45,033 nucleotides of DNA from Chloroflexota bacterium. GTDB taxonomy: Bacteria > Chloroflexota > Anaerolineae > J102. Below are positions 9,076 through 18,873 of this stretch, piece after piece; the first letter of the stretch is position 1, and the number at the start of each line of letters is the position of its first letter. The stretch lies in contig JAADGC010000019.1 of NCBI GenBank assembly GCA_013152585.1, positions 1 to 45,033 on the forward strand, in the 5' to 3' direction. A program made the position numbers and the translations under genes. The notes below the pieces were generated by a model, which made no database searches, was not told the DNA's origin, and worked only from the letters and a program-made list of their open reading frames with translations.

Positions 9076-10624
9076 TACTCTTTTAGGAATCGATTATGGT
9101 ACGGGGGGCGCTAAGGCCGCCATCATCAATGTCAATGGTGATGTTTTAGGGTTCGCTTTTCGTGAATATCCCTTTTTTCACGAAAAACCTGGTTGGTCGG
9201 AGCATGAGGCGATGGGCTATTGGTCGGTCTGTTGCGAAATGATTCAGGAGTGCCTGGCTAAAGCGAGGATCGACTCCAGGGATATTCGCGGTATGGCCGT
9301 GTCATCCGCCTTGCCTTCGATGGTCATGGTTGACAAACAGGGCGCTCCCATTCATCGGGCGTATAATTTGATGGATCGTCGGGCCACCCGCGAGGTGGCG
9401 TGGTTGAAGGAACATATTGGCGAAGAGCGCATCAAGCGCATCACCGCCAATCGTATCGAGGACCACCCCGCCATCGTGAATCTGCTGTGGGAAAAGCGCA
9501 ACCGGCCCGATTCCTTCGCCCGCATCGATAAAGCCCTCACCATCGATGGTTTTATCACCATGATGCTGACGGGCAAGCGGGTGAGTACTTACAGCGCTGC
9601 CCCCTTTTACGGCGTGGCCTATCATCTGGCTGAGGAGCGTTTTGATGCCGGCCTGCTGGACGAAATCGGCATCAGTCCCGATCTGATTCCCGCGCTCCAT
9701 CGCTGCGAAGATATCATCGGTGAGGTGACGTCGGAAGCCGCCGCAGCGACGGGGTTGGCAGCAGGCACGCCGGTAGCAGCCGGGCAGGTGGACTTCAATG
9801 CCAGTTGCATTGCCGCCGGCATCATCGAAGAGGGCGACATCATGAGCAATCTGGGGACGGTGGGTAATTTCGGGGTGATCTTCAAGAATATCGACTTTGC
9901 CTATTCCGACGTCGGTCTCTCGATGATCAACTTGCCCTTCACCATCGACTCACAACACACCTACATGACCATCCCCTCCACCACCACCGGCGGGCAATCG
10001 ATTCGTTACCTGCGCGACCAGTTTTCACAGTATGAAATCGAAGTAGAACGGGTATTGGGAATCAGTTCGTATGACCTGCTGAACATGGAAGCGGCCAAAA
10101 TTCCTGTGGGCAGTGATGGGTTGGTGATTCTACCGTATTTGATGGGAGAGCGTACCCCCATTTGGGATACCACTGCCCGCGGCGTGATCTTTGGCCTCTC
10201 CTTGAACCATGGCAAAGGTCACCTTGTGCGGGCCATGATGGAGGCTGTGGCCTACGCCCTGTATGATTCCTACCGACTGATCGAACAATCGGGTCTCAGG
10301 CTGAGCACGCCCATCGTCCTCAACGAAGGCGGGGCTGTGAGTACCTTGTGGCGCCAGATCATCACCGACGTGTTCAATGTGCCGACGGTGCTCGTCAAGC
10401 GGCGCACGGGCGCTCCCTTCGGCGATGCCGTTTTGGCGGGCGTGGCCACGGGCATTTTCGAGGATTATGCCGGGGCCAAAGAATGGGCGGAGACCATCGA
10501 TCGTATGGAGCCCATTCCCGGCCATCATGAGCAGTACATGGAATACTTCGCGATTTACAAGAGCATTTACGAGCACGTCAAGCCCGATTTCCAGACACTT
10601 GCCAGGTTGAGAGGGCAACTGTGA
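9068..10624 (+). CDS. FGGY-family carbohydrate kinase
   Basis: [75 protein letters not shown]. Confidence 0.92.
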   Translation: MSDTLLGIDYGTGGAKAAIINVNGDVLGFAFREYPFFHEKPGWSEHEAMGYWSVCCEMIQECLAKARIDSRDIRGMAVSSALPSMVMVDKQGAPIHRAYNLMDRRATREVAWLKEHIGEERIKRITANRIEDHPAIVNLLWEKRNRPDSFARIDKALTIDGFITMMLTGKRVSTYSAAPFYGVAYHLAEERFDAGLLDEIGISPDLIPALHRCEDIIGEVTSEAAAATGLAAGTPVAAGQVDFNASCIAAGIIEEGDIMSNLGTVGNFGVIFKNIDFAYSDVGLSMINLPFTIDSQHTYMTIPSTTTGGQSIRYLRDQFSQYEIEVERVLGISSYDLLNMEAAKIPVGSDGLVILPYLMGERTPIWDTTARGVIFGLSLNHGKGHLVRAMMEAVAYALYDSYRLIEQSGLRLSTPIVLNEGGAVSTLWRQIITDVFNVPTVLVKRRTGAPFGDAVLAGVATGIFEDYAGAKEWAETIDRMEPIPGHHEQYMEYFAIYKSIYEHVKPDFQTLARLRGQL

Positions 10625-11436
10625 TCCGAAGTATAACGGATGCAGCAGTTTTACATAACGGAACCAAAATGCCCTGGTTGGGCCTGGGCGTGCTGTATCT
10701 GGCTGAAGGCGGCGCCGTCGAGAATGCTGGGCGCTGGGCTCTGGAAGCAGGCTACCGGCATATCGACACGGCCTCGATTTATGGCAACGAAAGCGGCGTG
10801 GGGCGGGCCATCAGGCACAGCGGCGTGCCCCGGGAAGAAATCTTTGTCACGACCAAGGTCTGGAATGGGGATCAGGGCTATGATACGACCCTGAAAGCCT
10901 TCGATGCCAGTCTCGGGCGTTTGCAGATGGACTACGTGGACCTCTATCTCGTGCATTGGCCGGTGCCGGGCCGGTACAAGGAAAGCTGGCGAGCCCTGGA
11001 AACGATCTATGAGAGTGGCCGGGCCCGGGCCATCGGCGTCAGCAATTTCTTGGTGCATCATCTGGAAGACCTGCTGGCAGGGGCTCGTATCGTCCCCATG
11101 GTGGATCAGGTCGAGTTTCATCCTTATTTGCAGCAACCTGAGCTGCAAGCTTTCTGCCGGGAGCACAACATCCAATTGGAGGCCTGGCGTCCTCTCATGA
11201 AAGGGCGCGTGCTGGAGGTGCCAGAGCTGGTCGAACTGGGGCGGAAATATGACAAGAATCCGGTTCAGATCACCTTGCGTTGGATGATGCAGCGGGGCAT
11301 CGTGACGATCCCCAAGTCCGCCAATAAAGACCGTATTTGCAGCAATGCCGACATCTTCGATTTTGAGATCGCAGAGGGAGATATGGCATTGATCGACAGC
11401 CTGGACCGCCATGAGCGCCTGGGGGAAAGATCCTGA
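10621..11436 (+). CDS. Aldo/keto reductase
   Basis: [60 protein letters not shown]. Confidence 0.95.
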   Translation: MIRSITDAAVLHNGTKMPWLGLGVLYLAEGGAVENAGRWALEAGYRHIDTASIYGNESGVGRAIRHSGVPREEIFVTTKVWNGDQGYDTTLKAFDASLGRLQMDYVDLYLVHWPVPGRYKESWRALETIYESGRARAIGVSNFLVHHLEDLLAGARIVPMVDQVEFHPYLQQPELQAFCREHNIQLEAWRPLMKGRVLEVPELVELGRKYDKNPVQITLRWMMQRGIVTIPKSANKDRICSNADIFDFEIAEGDMALIDSLDRHERLGERS

Positions 11437-11461
11437 TCGTTTCCATTTCGACATCTGAAAC

Positions 11462-11631
11462 TGTCATGCTGAGTGGGTCGAAACCGCAATCCTCTTTTAC
11501 GACGCCAACCCACGCAGCACCTGAACGCATATCCCACCAACCAACACCAGCGAAGCCTGCCCTGAGAGCAGCCGAAGGGCATCTCATCGTTCCATGTACC
11601 GCCAGACCCTTCGCTTCACTCAGGGTGACAA
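11462..11631. repeat. Putative dispersed intergenic repeat / MITE-like element with imperfect terminal inverted repeats
   Basis: Left end TGTCATGCTGAGTG...; reverse complement of right end TGTCACCCTGAGTGAAGCGAAGGGTCT. The 12-mer TGTCATGCTGAG recurs at 26074-26085. Confidence 0.5.
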
Positions 11632-11920
11632 GGCTCCGCCAGGGTGACACAATAGAAAAATGTGGTTCAACCGCATCTCCCGGAGGTCTGAATTGAGTAC
11701 CCCCTGAGTCCCAAAAGAGCCAAAAGTACCCGATAGCGTTTTTCATATTTGAAATTGCTGGGTTTGCCCGGCCCAAGTTGCCGTTCGCTGCTGTTTTCTT
11801 TTACAATGAGAGCGTGCGCTCTGGGCAAGAGTCAACAACGCAACCCCTTCGTGCCTGGCGTGTTATTATCTTTGTTCTCTATTTTATCAACCCACCACAC
11901 ACCTCCCAGGTAATGCTATT

Positions 11921-12763
11921 ATGTCTATTCGTATTCTTGCCGATTCAAGTTGTAATGTGCCCGAGTCCTACCAAAAAAACCTGGGCATTATCATTGTGCC
12001 TGCCTGGGTGAATTTTGCCGACGGTACGTCTCTGCGCAATGGTGTCGATATCACGGATGCCGAATTCTATCGCCGCCTGGAATCGGAAAAACACCTGCCC
12101 ACCACCTCCCAACCCACGCCTCAGGACTTCGCCGATGCTGTGAATGCAGTGCCCGAAGACGAGATCATCATCGCAGCCGTCTCATCGAAGTTAAGCGGCA
12201 CGTACAGTAGTGCGGTGCAGACTGTGGCTTTGTGCCCCCACAAGAAGATTCACCCTTACGACACGCTGAGTGCCTCGATGGGTTCAGCCTGGCAGATCAT
12301 CGCCGGCGCCGAATTGGCGCAACAAGGTGCGGATGCTGACGCCATTCTGGCCGAAATGCAGCGCGCCGGCGCGGCCACCAGAATCATCCTTGTCATCGAT
12401 ACGCTCAAATATCTGGCCGCCAGTGGCCGCGCTCCTGTTCTCAGCGCCATGGTGGGCAGTCTGCTCAGCATCAAACCGCTGCTGGAGTTCGTGGATGGTG
12501 TGTTGGAGTTGGCTGGCCGCGTGCGCAGCCGCAAGCGCTCCAAACGTGAGTTGCTGAATCGTATGGCCGACTGGGCCCAAGACCGTCCCCTGCGAGTCGC
12601 GGTGATCAATGCCAATGTTCCTCACGAAGCTGAGCTTTTTGCCGAAGACGTGCAACAGCGTCTCAACGTCAAAGAATTGCAAATCGTTGAACTCGGGCCG
12701 GTTCTGGGTTCGCTGGCCGGACCCGGAACCCTGGCTATCGCAGCTTATGCTGTAAGTGATTGA
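11921..12763 (+). CDS. DegV family (fatty-acid-binding) protein
   Basis: MSIRILADSSCNVPESYQK, TTSQPTPQDF, ISSKLSGTYSSA-type motif (VSSKLSGTYSSAVQT), SIKPLLEFVDGVLELAGRVRSRKRS. Confidence 0.93.
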   Translation: MSIRILADSSCNVPESYQKNLGIIIVPAWVNFADGTSLRNGVDITDAEFYRRLESEKHLPTTSQPTPQDFADAVNAVPEDEIIIAAVSSKLSGTYSSAVQTVALCPHKKIHPYDTLSASMGSAWQIIAGAELAQQGADADAILAEMQRAGAATRIILVIDTLKYLAASGRAPVLSAMVGSLLSIKPLLEFVDGVLELAGRVRSRKRSKRELLNRMADWAQDRPLRVAVINANVPHEAELFAEDVQQRLNVKELQIVELGPVLGSLAGPGTLAIAAYAVSD

Positions 12764-12769
12764 CCCGTT

Positions 12770-13771
12770 ATGAAACTCGTTCTTGATGCCATGGGAGGCG
12801 ATCATGCTCCCACCGAAACCGTAGCCGGGGCCGTCGATTATGCCCGTCGCAGCGGACATACGGTTATTTTGACCGGTCTGGAAGACATCATCCAGGCCGA
12901 ATTGGCTCAGCACGACATTGCTGGCCTCGATCTGGTGGTGGTCCACGCCTCCGAAAGCATTGGCATGGATGAAAAACCAGCCATGGCCGCTCGTCGCAAA
13001 CGCGATAATTCGATGGCGGTGGGTATGCGCCTGGTGAAGGCGGGCGAGGCGGATGCGTTTTGCACCGTCGGACATACCGGCGGCGCCCTCACGGCCGGGC
13101 ACATGGTTTTTCGCCGCATCCCCGGCGTACACCGGGCTGTGTTGACAACACCCTTCCCCTGCGCCAAGGGGCTTTTTATCCTGGGCGACATCGGCGCCAA
13201 TCCTGATTGTAAACCGGAATGGCTGGCGCAGTGGGGGCAAATGCTCGCCATTTATGCGCAGGCCCGGCTGGGAAAAGAACAGCCCAAAGTGGCACTGCTT
13301 TCGAATGGTGAAGAAGAAGGCAAGGGGAAAGAACTCACCCGGGCCACAGAGCCTTTGTTGGCTGAGTTGCTGGGGGAAGCATACATCGGAGTCGTCGAGC
13401 CCAAAGAGATGATCGCCGGCGCCGCCGATGTGATCGTTACGGATGGCTTCACCGGCAATATTGTGATCAAGTTGGCGGAAGCGATTGCCAGCTATTTGAT
13501 GCAGGTGATCAAAGCTGAAATTATGGCCCGGCCTGTAGCCAAGATCGGAGCCGCCCTGGCCCGGCCCGCGTTTAAGGCCGCCGGCGCCAGACTCGATGAT
13601 CGCGAATATGGCGCCGGGCTGCTTTTAGGCCTGAACGGCATTGTCACGGTCGGGCATGGCCGCTCGCGTCGTGATCGCGTGTATTTTGCCCTGCGCAACA
13701 CCGCCCAACTGGTCGAAGCCAACATGCTGGAACGCGTGCGAACCGAAGTGGCAGCCAGCGTTCGTCGCTAG
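12770..13771 (+). CDS. plsX: Phosphate acyltransferase PlsX
   Basis: MKLVLDAMGGDHAPTETVAGAVDYAR, GHTGGALTAG, LSNGEEEGKGKELTRATEPLL, VIVTDGFTGNIVIKLAE. Confidence 0.96.
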   Translation: MKLVLDAMGGDHAPTETVAGAVDYARRSGHTVILTGLEDIIQAELAQHDIAGLDLVVVHASESIGMDEKPAMAARRKRDNSMAVGMRLVKAGEADAFCTVGHTGGALTAGHMVFRRIPGVHRAVLTTPFPCAKGLFILGDIGANPDCKPEWLAQWGQMLAIYAQARLGKEQPKVALLSNGEEEGKGKELTRATEPLLAELLGEAYIGVVEPKEMIAGAADVIVTDGFTGNIVIKLAEAIASYLMQVIKAEIMARPVAKIGAALARPAFKAAGARLDDREYGAGLLLGLNGIVTVGHGRSRRDRVYFALRNTAQLVEANMLERVRTEVAASVRR

Positions 13772-13891
13772 CGAGGTGCCGATGCTTGTTTTTTCTATCC
13801 ATCTTCGTCATATTCCCCACCACCACCCTCAGCGAGAACTGCTGGGCACGTGGAGAATTATGACCTGTTTTTATGCAGCAAAAGGAGCGCT

Positions 13892-15148
13892 ATGAATCCA
13901 ACCAATCACCGTCGTCGCGTGGTCATCACCGGCATGGGAGCCATCACTGCAGTAGGCGCCAACGCCGACGAAACCTGGCAAAATTTACTGGCCGGACACT
14001 CCGGCATCGACTATGTCACCTTGTTCGACGCCAGCCCTTACCCCACCCGCATTGCCGCCGAAGTCAAAAACTGGGATCCCTCGCTTTATATCGAGCGCAA
14101 GGAAATCCGCCGCATGGCCCGCTGTTCGCAATTTGCCGTGGGCGCTGCCACGCAGGCCCTGCAGGATGCCGGGCTGCTTACGGATGCCCCCCTGGGGGAA
14201 CGCACAGCCGTGATCATTGGCACCGGTCTGGGCGGTTTTGAGCTTTATCAGGATGCGGTGGAAGCTGCGGTCAAACGCGGCGCCTACCGCGTGCGGCCCA
14301 TGACCGCGGTGGGTGGCCTGCCGAATATGCCGGCCTTCCACATCAGCCGTCGTTTCGGGGCGCTGGGCCCTCTGAACACGGTTGTCACAGCGTGTGCTGC
14401 TGGCACGCAGGCTTTGGGCGAAGGCGCCGAGTGGATTCGCCGCGGGGCCGCGGATCAGGTGTTGGCGGGCGGGGTCGAGGCATTGATTGGGGATATGTTT
14501 TTCGCCGGTTTCACAGCCATGAAAGCGATTTCCACCAGCAACGATCCCCCACACAAGGCCAGCAGGCCTTTCGATGCTAAGCGCAACGGTTTCATCATCG
14601 GCGAAGGTGCGGCTGTGTTCGTGTTGGAAGAACTTGAGCATGCCCGTGCGCGCGGGGCCACGATCTACGCCGAGATCTTGGGACATTCGGCATCAGCCGA
14701 TGCTTACCATGTGGCTGCCCCCGAACCCCATGGCCTGGGGGCGCAGCGGGCTATGCGCTGGGCATTGCAAGATGCCGATATTCAACCCGGTGATGTCGAT
14801 TACATCAACTCCCACGGCACCAGCACGATCCTGAATGATAAAACAGAAACCTACGCCATCAAACAGGTCTTCGGTGCACATGCCTACAAGCTGGCCATCA
14901 ATTCTACCAAATCGATGATCGGCCACTCATTTGGCGGCGCTGGCGCCATCGAGGCGCTGGTGGTGACCATGAGCGTGAAGGAAGACCGTCTGCACCCCAC
15001 CATCAACTACGAAAACCCCGATCCCGACTGCGATTTAGATTATGTTCCCAATGTCAGCCGCGAACAGCCGGTCAACATTGCCCTTTCCAATTCGTTTGGC
15101 CTGGGCGGGCAAAATGCCTGTCTGGTCGTAGCTAAATATCGCCAATAA
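13892..15148 (+). CDS. fabF: Beta-ketoacyl-ACP synthase II
   Basis: RRVVITGMGAITAVG, VVTACAAGTQALGEG (Cys), NSHGTSTILND (His), STKSMIGHSFGGAGAIE (Lys/His). Start at ATG 13892 after AAAGGAG. Confidence 0.95.
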   Translation: MNPTNHRRRVVITGMGAITAVGANADETWQNLLAGHSGIDYVTLFDASPYPTRIAAEVKNWDPSLYIERKEIRRMARCSQFAVGAATQALQDAGLLTDAPLGERTAVIIGTGLGGFELYQDAVEAAVKRGAYRVRPMTAVGGLPNMPAFHISRRFGALGPLNTVVTACAAGTQALGEGAEWIRRGAADQVLAGGVEALIGDMFFAGFTAMKAISTSNDPPHKASRPFDAKRNGFIIGEGAAVFVLEELEHARARGATIYAEILGHSASADAYHVAAPEPHGLGAQRAMRWALQDADIQPGDVDYINSHGTSTILNDKTETYAIKQVFGAHAYKLAINSTKSMIGHSFGGAGAIEALVVTMSVKEDRLHPTINYENPDPDCDLDYVPNVSREQPVNIALSNSFGLGGQNACLVVAKYRQ

Positions 15149-15178
15149 ATTCACCCCACCCCTCTTACTAGGATACTC

Positions 15179-15967
15179 ATGCGTAATTACGTTAACACCA
15201 AATACATCACCCGCCGGGCAACCTTTGGGCGCCGGGCTAGTTTTGTCGGTTTGCTCATCCTCATGATGGGCATGCTGGCTTCGTTTTCACCCGGTTTGAT
15301 CGCCGGTTGGGTTAAAAGTGGCAACCCCCTCGGCACTTCGGCCCTGGCGCAATGGCTGTTGGGGGGAGGATGGCTGATTGTGTCGATGGTGAGCCTGTTG
15401 ATAGGTTTTCTGCTGGGTCAGATTGGCAATCACAACATCCGTCGTTATCAGCGTTCGCCCCGGCCCGATGAATCGGTGGCCAAAGCGCTCAAGGGCTTCG
15501 ATGACCGCAACCATCTTTTTGCCTGGAGCACACCGGTTGATCTGGTTTTTGCCGGCCCGGCGGGGGTCTATACGCTGGTGACCCGCGATATGGATGGCAA
15601 TCTCTCGATAATCGATGACAGGGTCAAGCAGCCGTTTAGCTGGCGCCGCGTGATTTTTGCCTTTGGTCAGGAGACGCCGGGCATGCCGATTCAGGAGGCG
15701 ACTGACATGGCGCAGAAGCTGGAAGTCTGGCTGAATGAAGGCGAGACATCCAGCCCGGCAGTCGAGGTGCATCCGCTGGTGGTATTCACGCACGAAAAGG
15801 CCGACCTGGACGTGCAGAGTGCTTCGGTACCCGTGCTACACATCAAACAACTCAAGCAGTATCTGCGCAACCAGCTCCGCAGCGCTGGTCTGCCCAAAGA
15901 TGTGATGAAGGCGGTGCTCGATAAATTAACGGCCGAGGCGGAGCGTCGCGGCGCTCTCAGCGAGTAA
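15179..15967 (+). CDS. Membrane protein with NERD-like domain
   Basis: Two N-terminal TM segments, then LFAWSTPVDLVFAGPAGVYTLVTRDMDGNLSI, which has NERD-like shape; family assignment tentative. Confidence 0.6.
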   Translation: MRNYVNTKYITRRATFGRRASFVGLLILMMGMLASFSPGLIAGWVKSGNPLGTSALAQWLLGGGWLIVSMVSLLIGFLLGQIGNHNIRRYQRSPRPDESVAKALKGFDDRNHLFAWSTPVDLVFAGPAGVYTLVTRDMDGNLSIIDDRVKQPFSWRRVIFAFGQETPGMPIQEATDMAQKLEVWLNEGETSSPAVEVHPLVVFTHEKADLDVQSASVPVLHIKQLKQYLRNQLRSAGLPKDVMKAVLDKLTAEAERRGALSE

Positions 15968-16003
15968 ACGCTCCCGGGCCCGGTTCTGATCCCCCACCCA
16001 ATA

Positions 16004-16038
16004 AAAGACCCCGACCGCTATACAGCGCCGGGGTCTTT
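16004..16038. terminator. Bidirectional hairpin terminator between convergent genes
   Basis: aaagaccccg (16004-16013) / cggggtcttt (16029-16038); gccggggtctt repeated at 16050-16060. Confidence 0.75.
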
Positions 16039-16060
16039 GCTTGGCAGAGGCCGGGGTCTT

Positions 16061-18724
16061 CTAGTAGTTCTTCTGGAAGACAACTTCGAATGAATTGTGG
16101 AACAGGGTGTTGCCACCACCGCCCTGGGCGCATTGCGCTTCGTCGGTGAAGTTGGTGTGCAACGGTAAGGCAATATCGGTGCTGGCAGGGTTGGCGCCGT
16201 CGTTCGAGACGTAGACCATGTATTCGGCGTGTTTGTACATGCCAAAGTCAGCCCGGCCATCCTCTCGTTGCAGGATCCAGTAGTCTTTGTTTTCGGTCTG
16301 CTTCTTATCCAGGATTTGGCCGGCGTTGTTGGCCGGGGCCTGGATCAACCACACACCATTGACGCCGTTCCCGGCAGCGTCGACAACCCGGGCGTAGATA
16401 TCATGTTTGCCCCGATTTTCGCAGGGATCGAGACGCCGCATCTTGATGAGGCTGTATTGCACGGCGGGTTTGGGGATGGCCGTGGGCGCCACAGCTTTCA
16501 CACGCGGGCGGGGTGTCGCGGTGGGCGGCACGGGGGTGTTGGTGGGTGTGGCTGTGAGGGTGGGAGATGGTGTATTGGTGGGGGTATCCGTAGGGGTGGG
16601 GGTATCAGTGGGGGTGAACGTCGGCGTGGGGGTGTCGGTGGGAATGGGGGTATTGGTGGGCACGGGGGTGTAGGTGGCCGTGGGCGCCAGGCCTTGCTGA
16701 TTGACAGAGCGGTTGGCCAGTGCTACGGCTACCGGAGCCAGGCTATTGTCGGCCGAAGCCACAGCCAGATGCGGAATCTGCATGACGCTATTCCCGGCCG
16801 CTGAGTTTTGCAAAGCTTTGACAACCGTGGCCGGCAAGGCTACACCGATGAGCCAGGCCAGCAACAAGGTGACCAGCACTAGCCGGGCTTTGGCGCCCCG
16901 AGAGAGACCACGATACCACAGTCCCAACGAGGCGAGCAGGCCCGGACGGGGACCGGCGACGGGGACGGCCCGGGGACGGACGGCAATCCGCTGTGTGGGC
17001 GAGGCGCTGACCGGCGCCGGAGGTACGGGCAGCGGGGCCGGCGGGGTGATCTGAGGCGCTGCGACCCGTGTGGTTTCGGCCTCCGCGGGGCGAGTACGAT
17101 AGAGCCGGCGGCTGAGTTCGCGGCTGAGGTTGAACCCCATGATGGGGTACTTCAACATCAGGCTTTCGAAGTTGTCGCGACTCAGTTGCCACAGTTCTAC
17201 GTCATGCAGGGCACGGGCGCTGTCTTGATAGGCCTCGCCGCTGAGCAGGGCCGATTCCCCGAAGAAGTCGCCGTCGTTGAGTGTCACCATCTGCCCCTGG
17301 GGGCCAATCAGTTCGACTTCGCCTTTTTCGATCAAGTGCAGACGATCGCCAGGGCTGCCGGTGGTGTAGATGACTTCGCCACTGCGATACCGTGCAGGCA
17401 GGAGTTGTTCGGCGACCTCTTCGAGTTGTTCTTTGTCGAAGCCATTGAAGAGGTTGAGGGGGCGCAGATGCTTTTCGGCAAAGCTATCCCCTACTTCTGC
17501 CAGCCGATCCTTGAGAATGTGGCTCAGAGCCTGCCCCAACGCCGGATACGCCGACACGAGTTGATCGAAATCGCGGCGATACAGCGCCCAGAGGTTGGTG
17601 TTTTCGACAGCACGGGCGCCAGTGGTGCGACTGCGGCCCGTGAGCAGTGCCATCTCGCCAAAGAAGCCGCCAGCGCCGATGCGAGCCAAGACTTCGCCGT
17701 TGCGGGCGGCGCTGCTGACAATTTCGACGCGGCCGGAGTCGACCAGATACAGGGCATCGCCCATATCGCCTTCCCGATACACGATCTGGGAGGCGGGCAC
17801 GTGCTTGAGCAACAGGCGCTCGGCGGTTTTCTGCATGATCTCGTCATTGGCATCGGCGAAAAGAGGCAGGGCACGCAGACGTTCGAGCGCCAATTTGCGA
17901 TCGGCAGCGGTGAGGGGCGAGTACTGAGTCTGGCTGAGGCGGGCACGCAAGTCGGGATCCGTGCTGACCAGGCTATCGAAATCAGGGCGGGAAAGTTCCC
18001 AGGCCAGGGTTTCGCTGACAGCGCGAGCACTGTCGAAATGGCCTTTATCGGCCAGCAGGGCCATGAGGCCCAACAGTTCTCCCGGTCCGATTTCGATGTA
18101 GTGGTCTTGTTTTTGAATACGAACAAGACCCTCTTCGATCATAAAAAGAGCTTCCACCGGATCACCGACCTCGAACAGAGGTTGGTCGGGGTGGAAGGAT
18201 ACCAGGGAGAGTTGGTTGGCGATGTGCGTGAGTTCGTCATCGGTGAGCGACTCAAATTCGACGACCTGGCGTAAACGTACATCCCGCAGATAGGAGAGCA
18301 TCTGCACGATGCGTTCGCCAAAGCGTCGCGAGAGTTTGACGCCGATGGCCGGGTTTTCTTGTACAAGCTGTTCCAGATCGTGCTTTGACAGGGTCAACAG
18401 GCTGGTGTCGCTTGTGGTATGGGCGCTAATGTTGTGTTCGCGCCCCTGGAACAGGTCTGCCTCACCAAAAATGGCGCCGATGCCTAAGGTGGCCAGTGCG
18501 ATTGGTCCTGCACTCAGACGCACACCACCGTGCTCGATCATGTAAAGAGCCTGACTGGCGGTGCCCTCACTGAAGATGGATTCGCGAGCAACAAATTGTT
18601 GCCGGTGCAGATGCTTCGCCAGGGATGTCAGTTCTTCGGTGGTGAAATCGGCAAAAAGAGAGGCACGTTCCAAAAGGTCCGTGTTCACTGAGATGGTACC
18701 TCCGTACTTCGTGGTGCCTGCCAC
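16061..18724 (-). CDS. Large protein with four cyclic-nucleotide-binding (CRP-like) domains, a TM helix, a Pro/Thr linker and a C-terminal domain
   Basis: Four repeats of the type LFxxFxxEELxxLAxxL...GExIFxEGxxxxALYxIExGxVxL...GxxFGExALL; TM ARLVLVTLLLAWLIGVALPATVV; TPTPTFTPTDTPTPTDTPTNTPSPT; C-terminal domain LIKMRRLDPCENRGKHDIYARVVDAAGNGVNGVWL. Confidence 0.85.
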   Translation of the reverse strand: MAGTTKYGGTISVNTDLLERASLFADFTTEELTSLAKHLHRQQFVARESIFSEGTASQALYMIEHGGVRLSAGPIALATLGIGAIFGEADLFQGREHNISAHTTSDTSLLTLSKHDLEQLVQENPAIGVKLSRRFGERIVQMLSYLRDVRLRQVVEFESLTDDELTHIANQLSLVSFHPDQPLFEVGDPVEALFMIEEGLVRIQKQDHYIEIGPGELLGLMALLADKGHFDSARAVSETLAWELSRPDFDSLVSTDPDLRARLSQTQYSPLTAADRKLALERLRALPLFADANDEIMQKTAERLLLKHVPASQIVYREGDMGDALYLVDSGRVEIVSSAARNGEVLARIGAGGFFGEMALLTGRSRTTGARAVENTNLWALYRRDFDQLVSAYPALGQALSHILKDRLAEVGDSFAEKHLRPLNLFNGFDKEQLEEVAEQLLPARYRSGEVIYTTGSPGDRLHLIEKGEVELIGPQGQMVTLNDGDFFGESALLSGEAYQDSARALHDVELWQLSRDNFESLMLKYPIMGFNLSRELSRRLYRTRPAEAETTRVAAPQITPPAPLPVPPAPVSASPTQRIAVRPRAVPVAGPRPGLLASLGLWYRGLSRGAKARLVLVTLLLAWLIGVALPATVVKALQNSAAGNSVMQIPHLAVASADNSLAPVAVALANRSVNQQGLAPTATYTPVPTNTPIPTDTPTPTFTPTDTPTPTDTPTNTPSPTLTATPTNTPVPPTATPRPRVKAVAPTAIPKPAVQYSLIKMRRLDPCENRGKHDIYARVVDAAGNGVNGVWLIQAPANNAGQILDKKQTENKDYWILQREDGRADFGMYKHAEYMVYVSNDGANPASTDIALPLHTNFTDEAQCAQGGGGNTLFHNSFEVVFQKNY

Positions 18725-18752
18725 AGCAGGGCTGCAGTAAGAACCAGGATCA

Positions 18753-18795
18753 AATGCCCCTTAAGGGGCATTCAAAAAGCGTTTAAACGCTTTTT
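18753..18795. repeat. Two adjacent perfect palindromes (20 bp and 22 bp) separated by 1 nt
   Basis: AATGCCCCTTAAGGGGCATT (18753-18772) and AAAAAGCGTTTAAACGCTTTTT (18774-18795). Confidence 0.9.
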
Positions 18796-18873
18796 TAGAA
18801 TCAAAACCAGATAAGCATACCCTAAAACCGAGTGATCTTCCAAAATCGCATACAAAACACACCGGCCCAACAC

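Noticed and set aside
10651-11454. 267-aa minus-strand ORF opposite the aldo/keto reductase
   Set aside because: Shadow ORF; the plus-strand frame is an unambiguous AKR.
12284-13240. 318-aa minus-strand ORF across degV/plsX
   Set aside because: Antisense to two well-supported genes; spans their junction and has no family features.
16546-16690. Short tandem repeats resembling a CRISPR or satellite array
   Set aside because: They are degenerate codons of a Thr/Pro linker in frame with the minus-strand gene; no spacer-repeat structure.
17186-18274. 362-aa plus-strand ORF opposite the quad-CNB gene
   Set aside because: Antisense shadow; the minus-strand frame has four clear CNB domains.
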